36,526 bases of DNA, from positions 61,221 through 97,746 of the forward strand of contig NZ_JAABNN010000019.1 in NCBI RefSeq assembly GCF_009928415.1, given 5' to 3'. Of this stretch, positions 15,878-23,884 are shown piece by piece; positions within the stretch are counted from its first letter, which is position 1, and each line of letters opens with the position of its first letter. The DNA comes from Bacillus sp. USDA818B3_A (GTDB taxonomy: Bacteria > Bacillota > Bacilli > Bacillales > Cytobacillaceae). The notes under the pieces were generated by a model. It searched no databases. It saw only the letters and a list, made by a program, of their open reading frames with translations, and was not told the origin of the DNA. The translations under genes and the position numbers were made by a program.

Positions 15878-17254
15878 TTAATAGACAGTTACGTATACAG
15901 ACTTGCTTTGGTTATAAGCACTATCCATTGAAATCACTTCCAGCTTCGTCCCTTTTGGCTGAGCTGCAATAGCCGCATTAAACTTTCCATAGGCATCTAC
16001 TGTTGCTTTTCCAATTAATGCTGTTCCTTTATAAATATAAATCGTTGAACTCTTTTCACCTGTGCCAGTAACACTTTTTGATAAGTAGGTTACTTTATTG
16101 ACAGTTGGAGCAACAGGCGGAGTCTTGTCCAAAACCTTTACAGCGGTTCCCACGCTTTGGTTACCTGCCATATCAGTGGCATAGACAGTTAAACTAGTAT
16201 TCGCTTTCTGTGCGGCTGTCATTTTAACTGTAAAAGAGCCTGTACTGATTGCAGTGCCCTGCCCTAAAACAGTCGTACCTGCTTTGATGACTACTTTCGC
16301 ATTTGCCTCAGTTTTCCCAATCACAATCGTCTGGTTATCCCCAATGCTATAAACAGTCGGTTTGGCTGGTGCAGTTTTATCAATAACCTTTACAGACACA
16401 TTTCCGCTCACGTTTCCTGCGGCATCCTTTGCATAAAAAGTCACGATTGTTCCTGCCTTTTGTGGTGAAATGGTAAAACTGTAGCTTCCTGTCGAGCTAG
16501 CCTTACCATAGCCAATCGTTGTTGTTCCTACTTTCGCATATACAGTTGAATTTGCCTCTGCCGTTCCTGACACAGTTGTATCCTTATCACTGATCGTGCG
16601 AACAGTTGGCTTTGCAGGCGGAGTTGTATCAACTACCGGCGGAACATAGTAAGGATTTTTCACCTTAAAAAGCGTAGTATCTGAATAATATGTATCATAT
16701 TCCGTTTCAGAAAGACCTACTCTTAAATAAATATACTGCTGATTACTGAAATCTGCTTTAGGAACAGTGGAATGTAAGTAATTCGTATAATATCCATAAG
16801 TATCAAACTGGGTATACCCAGCATATGACAGCACGCCGCCATTATTTTTATAATATTCAATAGATACAATTGAATCCTTATAATAGTAGTAATCGCTATC
16901 TTCAGTTACTTGAATGTCCATCTTATCACTAGAGTAGTTTGATACACTTCCAAAATAAATATCATGAACAGTGTAGTAACTGTCATACAAATAATCGACA
17001 TATTGTCCATTAGTTACTAATGGGTAATCTGTCGCGTCCGTATAGGATTGCGTTTTTGCCAATGATTTAATCAGTGGACTTTTTGGCGGAGTTTTAATAA
17101 TAGTTTTACTGACTGACTGTTTAGGCTGACCGTTTGCTTTACTGACTGACTGTTTAGGCAGATCATTTGTTTGACCAAAGGCCACTGAAGGAACTATGAC
17201 AAACAACATAAAAGCAACTGCTAAACTGCAAAATAATGTTTTTAATGCTCTCAC
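15878..17254 (-). CDS. Secreted protein with Ig-like repeats
   Basis: A 458-residue exported protein. Signal peptide about 1-27. A short direct repeat PKQSVSK lies near 34-50. A Tyr/Asp-rich middle region (about 70-205) is of unknown fold. Three Ig-like repeats of about 82 residues follow (about 212-292, 293-374, 375-458), each introduced by a TxPPAKPTV-like linker. No catalytic domain is recognisable. The repeats are of the same kind as in the lytic transglycosylase at 2335-4251, so both may use them to hold onto the cell surface. No sortase motif or S-layer domain is seen. The ATG is preceded by an AGGGAGA RBS. Confidence 0.8.
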   Translation of the reverse strand: MRALKTLFCSLAVAFMLFVIVPSVAFGQTNDLPKQSVSKANGQPKQSVSKTIIKTPPKSPLIKSLAKTQSYTDATDYPLVTNGQYVDYLYDSYYTVHDIYFGSVSNYSSDKMDIQVTEDSDYYYYKDSIVSIEYYKNNGGVLSYAGYTQFDTYGYYTNYLHSTVPKADFSNQQYIYLRVGLSETEYDTYYSDTTLFKVKNPYYVPPVVDTTPPAKPTVRTISDKDTTVSGTAEANSTVYAKVGTTTIGYGKASSTGSYSFTISPQKAGTIVTFYAKDAAGNVSGNVSVKVIDKTAPAKPTVYSIGDNQTIVIGKTEANAKVVIKAGTTVLGQGTAISTGSFTVKMTAAQKANTSLTVYATDMAGNQSVGTAVKVLDKTPPVAPTVNKVTYLSKSVTGTGEKSSTIYIYKGTALIGKATVDAYGKFNAAIAAQPKGTKLEVISMDSAYNQSKSVYVTVY

Positions 17255-17378
17255 ACTTTTTCATCTCCCTTTTTCCTCTATCTTACTAAAAAATAGGATA
17301 AAAGTCTTCAATAATTTTACAAATATATTAAATTTATAGTTCTTTTTCAGTAGAAATAGTTTAAGACGAGGATCATGC

Positions 17379-17404
17379 AAAAAAAACCCGCATGATTGCG
17401 GGTT
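17379..17404 (-). terminator. Terminator of the Spo0E-like gene
   Basis: Stem AACCCGCA/TGCGGGTT with a 4-base loop (17385-17404), then TTTTTT on the minus strand, 40 bp past the Spo0E-like stop. Confidence 0.85.
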
Positions 17405-17443
17405 TCTTAGTATTTTTTAAAAGGGCATGGCTAGGATGTGTAT

Positions 17444-17626
17444 TCACCTCCCAAACGAATAAAGCAATTGATATTTCATGATATACCGATCCAGTTCTTC
17501 ACTAATTTGAAGGGTCCGTTGACTAGTTAATCCTTCCTCCGTCCCTAATCGAATCATTTCGTTACGGAGTAATTCAATATTCATTTTTAATTGATTCATA
17601 TTATCCTTCGTTTGTGTTTTTTCCAT
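17444..17626 (-). CDS. Spo0E family aspartyl-phosphate phosphatase
   Basis: A 60-residue two-helix protein with the family signature SEELD at residues 42-46 (SQELD type) and the preceding RNEMIRLGTEEGL stretch. Spo0E-like proteins take the phosphate off Spo0A~P and delay sporulation. A longer reading from an ATG at 17656 is possible, but GGAGA lies 8 bp before the ATG at 17626, so the shorter start is preferred. It is monocistronic with its own terminator. Several paralogues per genome are usual, so no specific name is given. Confidence 0.88.
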   Translation of the reverse strand: MEKTQTKDNMNQLKMNIELLRNEMIRLGTEEGLTSQRTLQISEELDRYIMKYQLLYSFGR

Positions 17627-17716
17627 GATATAATCTCCGCATAAAGTAATAGACAATTTCCATTAAATAGTAACTCCACTTGGAATATTATATACCCTAC
17701 AAACCTTAAGAAAAAC

Positions 17717-18247
17717 TTAAGAATTTGCTTCAGTCAGCTTTTTCTTATCAGAGGCCATCATTCCAGCAATTAAAATTAACGGGGCTATATTAATTGCAGC
17801 CAAAAGTGTACCCGGGAAGTCCGAACCACTCATTAATCCGTGTAAAGTTACAAGAATATAGAGAATCGGATTAAGGGCATGAAGCTGGCGCCATTTTTGA
17901 TAGCCAATTTTCTTTCGGAATTTTGATGTAATAATCGTTAAGATTAAAAAATACGTAGCAATCGATCCCAATCCCATAGAAATAGTTTCATAGCTGCTGC
18001 TAAATGGAATGAATACATCCGACCAATTAAAGGTCATATAGGCATCAATGAGCAAGATTCCTAAGTGGCCGGCAGTCATAATTAAGGACCAATCGGAAAG
18101 TACCTCGTGAAAATGAAGGAGATGATTCACTTTCTTTTTTCGTTTTTTCTGGACAGCTGAATATAAGCCTGTCAAAACAGCCAAATACAATAATACATAT
18201 GCCACGACTCCTGTCGCTCTAATCGCGTACCATTCAAGAGACTCCAT
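17717..18247 (-). CDS. Ferric-reductase-like haem membrane protein
   Basis: A 176-residue protein with five to six hydrophobic segments, like the transmembrane part of ferric reductases/YedZ-MsrQ proteins. Histidine pairs spaced 13-14 residues apart are in place to hold b haems: H47 and H61, H123 and H136. There is no FAD/NAD domain, so electrons must come from another protein. It is the last gene of a tight three-gene operon (1-2 bp gaps) behind an ApbE flavin transferase and a small membrane-anchored protein. That pairing suggests an electron path across the membrane toward a flavinylated acceptor (inference). The substrate is unknown. Confidence 0.82.
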   Translation of the reverse strand: MESLEWYAIRATGVVAYVLLYLAVLTGLYSAVQKKRKKKVNHLLHFHEVLSDWSLIMTAGHLGILLIDAYMTFNWSDVFIPFSSSYETISMGLGSIATYFLILTIITSKFRKKIGYQKWRQLHALNPILYILVTLHGLMSGSDFPGTLLAAINIAPLILIAGMMASDKKKLTEANS

Positions 18248-18248
18248 T

Positions 18249-19127
18249 TCATTCGCTTCCTTTCCATATTTCTTTTACTTCATTGATTAGAACGGCGGGA
18301 TTTTTTTTGACAGCGAGTAAGGCCTTGCCCCGGTCTTCCCCTAGTAAAAGAATCACTTTCGCTAATACGTCCGCTTCTGTTGCCGTTGGGGCCGTTACAG
18401 TAGACGAAACAATCGTACTTGCGGATGGTTCGCCGGATACCGCATCAATTAAATGATGTTTAACGTTTCCTTCTACTTTCCATCTTCTCTTCATGGAGGT
18501 GGAAGTGGCTACCGCTCCATCAGACACTTGGATGGAGGTAATTATTTTTGACGGATCAAATGGATCTTCAATTCCAATATTTAAATGACGCGGCAGTGTT
18601 CCAAAAATCCGGATGTCGCCGCCTACATTGATAAAACCAAAGCCATGGGACGACAATATTTCTGCCGCACGGTCAATCACCCAGCCTTTAGCAATCCCTC
18701 CTAAATCAATCCGAGTATGGAGGACAACTGTCTGTTTTTCCTCATTTAGTTGATAGGGCTGGGCGTTGGTTACTTCTGGTGCTAAAAGGGTGGAAGCTGA
18801 TAATTCCTGCCCTTTTATATATTCGATCGATTGGGTATAGCCGCTGTTTTCCATCGCTGACAAAACACCAGGATTAAATACACCATTTGTTTCTTTATAA
18901 TATCTTAGGGCCTCTGCTAGAATGCTAAACAACTGATCAGATACTTCTACTTCTTGCCCCATTTGTTTATTTAAGCGTGACAATTCACTCGTTTCTTTAA
19001 ATCGGCTGCATGTGTCTTCGACAGATGCAAAAAGCTTATATACTGGCATGAGGTCATTGGCAAATAACTCTTTATTGATTGAAATTTGCACCATTGTACT
19101 CATTGAATTGAAATTATACTTATACAT
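18249..19127 (-). CDS. apbE: ApbE-family FAD:protein FMN transferase
   Basis: A 292-residue protein with the ApbE motifs in order: DLGGIAKGWVIDRA near 156, INVGGDIRIFG near 181, DGAVATSTS near 219, HHLIDAVSGEP near 240 and TEADVLAKVILLLG near 264. The family moves FMN from FAD onto a Thr/Ser of extracytoplasmic proteins, with Mg2+. There is no lipoprotein signal at the N-terminus, which begins MYKYNFNSMSTMVQ, so it may act inside the cell or lack a classical anchor. The AGGAGG RBS overlaps the end of the upstream gene. The neighbouring haem membrane protein is a plausible redox partner; the flavin acceptor is not obvious. Confidence 0.9.
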   Translation of the reverse strand: MYKYNFNSMSTMVQISINKELFANDLMPVYKLFASVEDTCSRFKETSELSRLNKQMGQEVEVSDQLFSILAEALRYYKETNGVFNPGVLSAMENSGYTQSIEYIKGQELSASTLLAPEVTNAQPYQLNEEKQTVVLHTRIDLGGIAKGWVIDRAAEILSSHGFGFINVGGDIRIFGTLPRHLNIGIEDPFDPSKIITSIQVSDGAVATSTSMKRRWKVEGNVKHHLIDAVSGEPSASTIVSSTVTAPTATEADVLAKVILLLGEDRGKALLAVKKNPAVLINEVKEIWKGSE

Positions 19128-19129
19128 GA

Positions 19130-19441
19130 TCAGGTTCCTCCTGTAGTGGTATCAAAGCCTCCATGTTGGTTAAATGACTGGTCTTCTGAAAAAGATTGAT
19201 CATTTGACGATTGAGTTCCGCTAGTGTCAGTAGATTGGTCTGGGACCTCATAGGTGACGGATGAGTCTTGGGCTGTCTCTTCTTGAGTTTGCTGATTGGT
19301 ACTTTGTGTTGCCGTCTGGGCGGCTGCAGTTGTTTGGTTTGTTGTATCTTTGTTTGTAATTCCCATGTATGACATCATTCCTGCAACGAGAGCCAGGCTG
19401 GCAAAGCTCACTCCCCAAGAGGTAAATTTCTTTTTAATCAT
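19130..19441 (-). CDS. Small anchored Thr/Gln/Ser-rich protein
   Basis: A 103-residue protein with a basic start (MIKKKF), one hydrophobic segment (about 9-28) and a low-complexity, Thr/Gln/Ser/Asp-rich outer part ending HGGFDTTTGGT. No known domain is recognised; in particular there is no FMN-binding domain. It is the first gene of the operon with apbE and the haem protein, 2 bp before apbE. It could be an exported redox-complex spacer or an unconventional flavin acceptor, but no canonical ApbE target motif (D-x-x-S/T-G-A-T type) is seen. RBS AAAGGAG. Confidence 0.72.
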   Translation of the reverse strand: MIKKKFTSWGVSFASLALVAGMMSYMGITNKDTTNQTTAAAQTATQSTNQQTQEETAQDSSVTYEVPDQSTDTSGTQSSNDQSFSEDQSFNQHGGFDTTTGGT

Positions 19442-19560
19442 TTGTAGGACTCCTTTCAGGTTTAGAGTAATTTCTTTAAGTCCATGTCTGTATTATGGAA
19501 CTCGAACCTTAACTAAACCTTAATGAATTCCAGAAAATGAAAAATACTTGTTCATAGTGA

Positions 19561-19603
19561 AAAAAGCCAATTCCTATAAGAAAATAGGTAATTGGCTTTT
19601 TTT
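19561..19603 (-). terminator. Terminator downstream of tatC
   Basis: Long stem AAAAAGCCAATT/AATTGGCTTTTT with an inner CCTAT/ATAGG pairing. U-tracts are available on both strands. It stands 110 bp past the tatC stop and ends that operon; the 19604-19712 stretch holds no gene. Confidence 0.8.
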
Positions 19604-19712
19604 TCTATTTCAGGTCATATTAAAATACGTCAGATTCTCTCGATTGGACGTTGTAAAGAATGCCCTGGATTCTATGTTAGGAAAAGGTATGGCTCTCTGT
19701 CTTTGAAACAGT

Positions 19713-20441
19713 CTATGAAACAGGAATCCCTTCATTGATGCTGCGTTTTCGATAGACGACTTTTGACAGAGTAACACTCAACTCATAAAGAATAAGCAAT
19801 GGAATCGTAACAAGAAAATCCGAAATAAAGTCCGGAGGCGTGATCAGGATGGAAATGACAATCAGGATAAAATAGGAAATTTTCCTCGCTTTTGTCAGCT
19901 TTAAAGGATTTAAGATTCCTAATCTTGTCAAAAAAATAACCACTAACGGCATTTCAAACAGCAATCCAAACGGGAGAGTAAGATTCAACATAAACCGAAA
20001 GTATTTTTCCGCTGTAAACAGGGTCTCAAATTGGCCTTCCGATAAGGAAGTTAAAAATCCTAAAACCGTAGGAAACAGCACAAAATAGCCAAATGCAGTC
20101 CCGATTAGAAATAACAGAAAGAGGAAGGGGATAAAACACAATGTCACCTTTTGCTCCTCCCTCGTCAAGGCAGGTGCAACAAATCTCCATATCTGATAGG
20201 CTGCAACCGGAATGACACCTGCAATCGAAAGTACGGCCGCGATCATCATATAGACCCATAAAATATCACTTGGGCCAAGGACAGCCAGCTGCTGATTCAA
20301 GTCTCTAATGAGCCATTGATAGATTTTTTCCACATAGATGAAACAAATAATAAAAAGGAGAATAAAGGCCGACAAAGTTTTAATCAATCTTATCCGCAAT
20401 TCTTCTAAATGCCCCATAACATGCAATTCTTTCCGATTCAC
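19713..20441 (-). CDS. tatC: Twin-arginine translocase subunit TatC
   Basis: A 242-residue polytopic protein with six hydrophobic segments. It has the TatC signature near the N-terminus (MGHLEELRIRL) and the conserved first-loop and mid-protein features (PFGLLFEMPL near residue 157). TatC is the receptor that reads RR signal peptides. It follows tatA and phoD in the same order as B. subtilis phoD-tatAd-tatCd, where this pair exports PhoD. A hairpin between tatA and tatC could lower tatC expression. The B. subtilis-like gene order makes the assignment firm. Confidence 0.95.
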   Translation of the reverse strand: MNRKELHVMGHLEELRIRLIKTLSAFILLFIICFIYVEKIYQWLIRDLNQQLAVLGPSDILWVYMMIAAVLSIAGVIPVAAYQIWRFVAPALTREEQKVTLCFIPFLFLLFLIGTAFGYFVLFPTVLGFLTSLSEGQFETLFTAEKYFRFMLNLTLPFGLLFEMPLVVIFLTRLGILNPLKLTKARKISYFILIVISILITPPDFISDFLVTIPLLILYELSVTLSKVVYRKRSINEGIPVS

Positions 20442-20468
20442 TTTGTATCCCCCTTCGTAATGAAAACA

Positions 20469-20497
20469 GAAGTGGACGAGTTTCCCCGTCCACTTCT
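20469..20497 (-). terminator. Hairpin between tatA and tatC
   Basis: A perfect 11-bp stem AGAAGTGGACG/CGTCCACTTCT with a 7-base loop. The run of T after it on the minus strand is short (GTTTTCATT), so it may be a weak terminator or a processing/stability hairpin that sets the TatA:TatC ratio. Confidence 0.6.
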
Positions 20498-20515
20498 TAC
20501 TAAACGAAACTCATT

Positions 20516-20722
20516 TTATCTTTCTTTTTTAACTGCTGTAAGGGCTGGCTTTTTCTCCTCTTCTTTTTCATCGCCTGACACTAATTCCTTTGTCGCCGTT
20601 TTAAACTCGGATAGTGTCCTTCCAAAGGCACGGCCGATTTCCGGCAGCTTAGACGGTCCAAAGATTATTAGGGCAATCACTAGGATGAGAATTAAACCTG
20701 GTATACCTATATTCGAAAACAT
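20516..20722 (-). CDS. tatA: Sec-independent translocase TatA (TatAd-like)
   Basis: A 68-residue protein: one N-terminal membrane helix (about 4-20), the FGPSKLPEIGRAFG hinge, an amphipathic helix and a charged tail. TatA oligomers form the passage for folded Tat cargo. It sits between phoD and tatC. A second TatA with its own cargo is encoded at 29999-30211, so at least two exist. RBS AAAGGAG before the ATG. Confidence 0.95.
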   Translation of the reverse strand: MFSNIGIPGLILILVIALIIFGPSKLPEIGRAFGRTLSEFKTATKELVSGDEKEEEKKPALTAVKKER

Positions 20723-20800
20723 GAAACGCTCACTCCTTTCATTTCTGTATTCAAGTTATTTCCGCTTTCGTAAATTGATGACGCCATATTTATTTAAATT

Positions 20801-20925
20801 TCTCTTATCCGAGAGTAAACTTCCCTCCTCCGAGAGTTATTTCTCTTCTCGAGAGTAAATCTCTCTTATCCGAGAGTTTTCTTCGCTTATCCGAGAGTTT
20901 CGCTCCTTTATCCGAGAGTAAACTA
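20801..20925. repeat. 21-bp tandem repeat array between phoD and tatA
   Basis: Six CGAGAGT cores start at 20810, 20831, 20850, 20871, 20892 and 20913 (steps of 21, 19, 21, 21, 21). Most read TTATCCGAGAGT. Several units also show CTCT...AGAG, which can pair as a short hairpin. It is transcribed in the phoD-tatA-tatC operon as the spacer after the phoD stop. No RBS or credible reading frame supports coding. Confidence 0.85.
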
Positions 20926-20929
20926 ATAG

Positions 20930-22681
20930 TTACGGATTCGGAACTACGGCTCCTTTTTTCTCTAACTGCTTTTGATGAGCACGGCCATGAGCTTTATTGC
21001 GGTCCTCTTCCACTTCCGTTGAAAGCTGCACGCCTGATGGGACTTGGGTCGTTGATACCTGTTTCAATCCCTGCTCATCTTTTTCAAAAATAAAAGATGC
21101 CCGGGTGGAGACATCAGCTCCAGTTTTTGACACGTAAGGAACAACACGGTAATCTGCCTGCCAGCGCTCCGGGGTTACCCGGCACCGTACATACCCTCGG
21201 TAGTCATTAAAGAATTTAATATGTGGATTCAGGCCTAGAATTTTGTCCGTATCGGCGCGCTTATCCGCCCCATTTCCACCTGAAGTGATGGATGTACCAA
21301 CGAATTCAGCCCCGATGATCCTTGAATCGGCATTGTCGAAATCCTCAATTAGGTTTGACGCCCAACTCGCATGAACATCCCCAGTTAAAACCATCAAGTT
21401 GTTTAATTGTTTGTCTTTCGCATAATCCAAGACATGCTGGCGGGCGGCTGGATAACCGTCCCATGAATCCATACTGAATTTTGGTTTAGCCGCTGTTCCG
21501 TAATTCCTCTGAGCAAAGAAGATTTGCTGTGCCAGAACATTCCACTCTGTCTTAGAGCGATCGAGTCCATTAAATAACCATTCTTCTTGTTCCTCTCCCA
21601 TTAAGGTCCGCTTAGGATCAAGGGATTCAGCCGTTTGCGGGGAACTTGAATCCCCATTTGCCTGGTCATCACGGTATTGGCGTGTGTCGAGAACAAAGAA
21701 GGAAGCAAGATCCCCGTATTGGAAATCGCGAAAGATTTTCATATCGGCCCCTTGCGGCATTGTCGACTTACGAAGCGGCATATGCTCATAATAAGCCTGG
21801 TAGGCGGCCGCTCTACGGACAACAAACTCTTCAACCGACTGCCCCTTTTCCGGAATCAGGTTGGCGTAATTGTTTTCAACCTCATGGTCATCCCAGGTAA
21901 CAACCCACGGAAAAGCAGCGTGAGCGGCTTTAAGGTGTTCATCGGAGCGATATTGAGCATAGCGGTTTCGGTAATCATTGATGGTTTTAATTTCCGGACC
22001 ACTATGGGTTCGGACATTTCCTGTTGAGGCAATATATTCATTTGCTCCGTATTCATATATGTAATCTCCCAGGTGGAAGACGAGATCCAAGTCTTCTTTG
22101 GCTAAGTGCTGGTATGCAGTGTAAAAACCATGTTCAAATTGCTGGCAGGAGACAAAAGCAAAGTTCAGTTCGGATACACTGGTCGAAGCTGGCGGCAGTG
22201 TTTTGGTTTTTCCTACCGGGCTGATTTCATTGCCGCTTTTAAAACGATAATAATAGATTTGGTTCGCTTTCAATCCACTTACTTCCACATGGATAGAATG
22301 CGCTAAGTCTGGTCTGGCAAGCTCTGTACCCCTTTGGATGATGTTTCGGAAATTGGGGTCGGCAGCCAGTTCCCATTTAACTGGGACACTATGCGGCGGC
22401 ATCCCTCCGCCATTTAATGGATCCGGGGCGAGTCTTGTCCAGAGAACAACCCCATCAGACAACGGGTCACCAGAGGCAACGCCGAGTGTAAATGGATAGT
22501 CACTGAAGGATGGGTCTGCGTTCACTTCAAATGCCCCCATTGGTCCTAGCATGGCTAATCCGAGTGAAAGTCCTGCAATCTTACTTGCTCCTTGTAAAAA
22601 ACTCCGCCGGTCGATGTTTTTTTGCAATCTTTCCATTTCTAATTGTTTCATTAACTCGCTCAAAGATTCTCTCCCCAACAT
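20930..22681 (-). CDS. phoD: Alkaline phosphatase/phosphodiesterase PhoD, Tat-exported
   Basis: A 583-residue exported enzyme. The N-terminus has a twin-arginine signal (DRRSFLQGA, R25-R26) followed by a hydrophobic stretch and a VNADPSF cleavage region, very like B. subtilis PhoD. The catalytic part has the PhoD metal-site motifs: LNFAFVSCQQ, HLGDYIYEYG, TWDDHEVENNY and LTGDVHASW. It binds Fe3+/Ca2+ and hydrolyses phosphomonoesters and diesters such as teichoic acid, to supply phosphate. It is the first gene of the operon with its own translocase genes. A Pho box lies upstream, so induction under phosphate starvation by PhoP is expected. RBS GAGGGGG. Confidence 0.95.
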   Translation of the reverse strand: MLGRESLSELMKQLEMERLQKNIDRRSFLQGASKIAGLSLGLAMLGPMGAFEVNADPSFSDYPFTLGVASGDPLSDGVVLWTRLAPDPLNGGGMPPHSVPVKWELAADPNFRNIIQRGTELARPDLAHSIHVEVSGLKANQIYYYRFKSGNEISPVGKTKTLPPASTSVSELNFAFVSCQQFEHGFYTAYQHLAKEDLDLVFHLGDYIYEYGANEYIASTGNVRTHSGPEIKTINDYRNRYAQYRSDEHLKAAHAAFPWVVTWDDHEVENNYANLIPEKGQSVEEFVVRRAAAYQAYYEHMPLRKSTMPQGADMKIFRDFQYGDLASFFVLDTRQYRDDQANGDSSSPQTAESLDPKRTLMGEEQEEWLFNGLDRSKTEWNVLAQQIFFAQRNYGTAAKPKFSMDSWDGYPAARQHVLDYAKDKQLNNLMVLTGDVHASWASNLIEDFDNADSRIIGAEFVGTSITSGGNGADKRADTDKILGLNPHIKFFNDYRGYVRCRVTPERWQADYRVVPYVSKTGADVSTRASFIFEKDEQGLKQVSTTQVPSGVQLSTEVEEDRNKAHGRAHQKQLEKKGAVVPNP

Positions 22682-22720
22682 GTGTATCCCCCTCAGAGAA
22701 TTATTTTTATTACGGTCTCC

Positions 22721-22762
22721 ATTATAGAGAGGAAATTTTAAGCGAATGTAAAGAATTGTAAA
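22721..22762 (-). promoter_or_regulatory. Pho box and SigA -10 of the phoD-tat operon
   Basis: Read on the minus strand: TTTACA (22762-22757), TTTACA (22752-22747) and TTAAAA (22741-22736) at 10- and 11-bp steps, then TATAAT (22726-22721). This matches the PhoP binding pattern (TTnACA repeats, about 11-bp period) placed in front of a -10 without a good -35. A weaker fourth unit may lie upstream. Confidence 0.7.
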
Positions 22763-22961
22763 GGAAGAATCCTGCCATTTTGGGGTAAATAGGAATTATC
22801 TAATGGGTACATAAACTGATAAACTCCTAAACTGTGTCTCTGACCATTTTCTTCAGCTAGAACTTCTGCTTCAAAGGACCTATTTTTCTTCATATTTTTT
22901 TCACAAGAACTTGAAAAACAAGAAAACGGTTCTCCAAGGGGACGATCGGATGTTTTGCGCG

Positions 22962-22992
22962 CGAAAAGGCCCGCCTAGCGAATAGGCGAGCC
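22962..22992 (-). terminator. Terminator of the GerPA/F-like cluster
   Basis: Stem GGCTCGCCTA/TAGGCGGGCC (one G-T pair; 22968-22977 with 22983-22992), then TTTTCGCG on the minus strand. The stretch 22763-22961 holds no credible gene. Confidence 0.75.
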
Positions 22993-23063
22993 GTTTGATT
23001 ATTTAGCAGACAGATTAAAAAGAAAGTACCTTTTCGGCACTCCACTTCTAAATAGATCATCAC

Positions 23064-23300
23064 TTAAACCACACTATTTTTGATGGAATTACTATCACTG
23101 ACATCAGGGTCAAGGATTGCATTGGATGGAAGAATAGCAGGGGATAGGTCGCCGTTCATTTCGCCCAAAGCCTGGTTTCGCTTATAGGAAACAAATTGGT
23201 CGATTAATTGAAACGAACCCATATTTGCAACCGCTCCATTGTCGATGGTATTAATTTTAAATCCCAGGACATTGACGACCACTGGAGAGATTAAAAACAT
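23064..23300 (-). CDS. GerPA/GerPF-like spore protein, copy 4
   Basis: A 78-residue protein of the GerPA/GerPF type: short N-terminal beta strands (VVVNVLGFKINTID), a central YKRNQALGEMNGD stretch and a DPDVSDSNS tail. GerP proteins are small inner-coat proteins that let germinants pass the coat. It is the last of four tandem relatives and the closest to copy 3 (shared FVSYKRNQ). It is separated from copy 3 by 65 bp, unlike the 6- and 18-bp gaps between the others, but lies before the common terminator. RBS GGAGAGGAG. The exact gerP letter cannot be assigned. Confidence 0.8.
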   Translation of the reverse strand: MFLISPVVVNVLGFKINTIDNGAVANMGSFQLIDQFVSYKRNQALGEMNGDLSPAILPSNAILDPDVSDSNSIKNSVV

Positions 23301-23365
23301 ATGAACACTCCTCTCCTATATACTAATGTATGAAAACAAAACACAAGATCCGGGCTGACTCGTTG

Positions 23366-23605
23366 TTATAAGATGCTCGATTTATTGGTCGGCGAATCAA
23401 TTAAATCCGTGTCTGACACCCAGGAAGCCGTCAACAGAGTAGGAGAAAAATCTCCGTTCTGTTCCCCTATCCCTTGGTTCCGCTTATATGAGACAAACAA
23501 ATCCACATGCTGGCTTGGACCTAGATTGACAACTGCTCCATGATCAATTGCATTAATTTTAATACCTAAAATGTTGAGTGAAGCAGGCGCAAAAGTCATA
23601 GTCAC
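23366..23605 (-). CDS. GerPA/GerPF-like spore protein, copy 3
   Basis: A 79-residue relative of the gene downstream. It shares NILGIKINAIDHGAVVNLG at the start, FVSYKRNQGIGEQNGD in the middle and a DTDLIDS tail motif. It has no signal peptide, as expected for a protein assembled from the mother cell into the coat. It starts 6 bp after copy 2, with AAAGGAG inside the preceding gene's end, so it is co-translated. The function is inferred from family membership only. Confidence 0.82.
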   Translation of the reverse strand: MTMTFAPASLNILGIKINAIDHGAVVNLGPSQHVDLFVSYKRNQGIGEQNGDFSPTLLTASWVSDTDLIDSPTNKSSIL

Positions 23606-23611
23606 ACTCCT

Positions 23612-23866
23612 TTATAGGTTTGGCAGTCTGGACGTCGAATCGAAGGTAGAGTTAGAATCCAATTGGTCACGGTCATCCACATAACTTCTCGTACCAAGAA
23701 AGTTACTTCCATCCCCCATATTTTGACCTAATCCCATATTTTTTTTATCTGAATTATGCCATTCAGCCAAGAGGTTTTGCCCGACATTGATGGCGGAGGC
23801 ATTCTCGAACGAGTTCACTTTAATGATATTGATATTGATATTGATGTAAGGAACTGGACCTTCCAT
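23612..23866 (-). CDS. GerPA/GerPF-like spore protein, copy 2
   Basis: An 84-residue, more diverged copy. The N-terminal strand region is Asn/Ile-rich (YINININIIKVNSFEN), the central motif is KKNMGLGQNMGD, and the tail has DDRDQLDSNS. It keeps the pattern basic-N-G-x-G-x-x-x-GD followed by an Asp-rich motif that all four share. It starts 18 bp after copy 1, with GAGGAGG as RBS. Likely part of a hetero-oligomeric coat complex with its neighbours (inference). Confidence 0.8.
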   Translation of the reverse strand: MEGPVPYINININIIKVNSFENASAINVGQNLLAEWHNSDKKNMGLGQNMGDGSNFLGTRSYVDDRDQLDSNSTFDSTSRLPNL

Positions 23867-23884
23867 AAGAACCTCCTCAGCTTT

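Noticed and set aside
22738..22893. A 51-codon minus-strand frame upstream of phoD
   Set aside because: It has no RBS and runs through the Pho box, so it is better read as promoter DNA.
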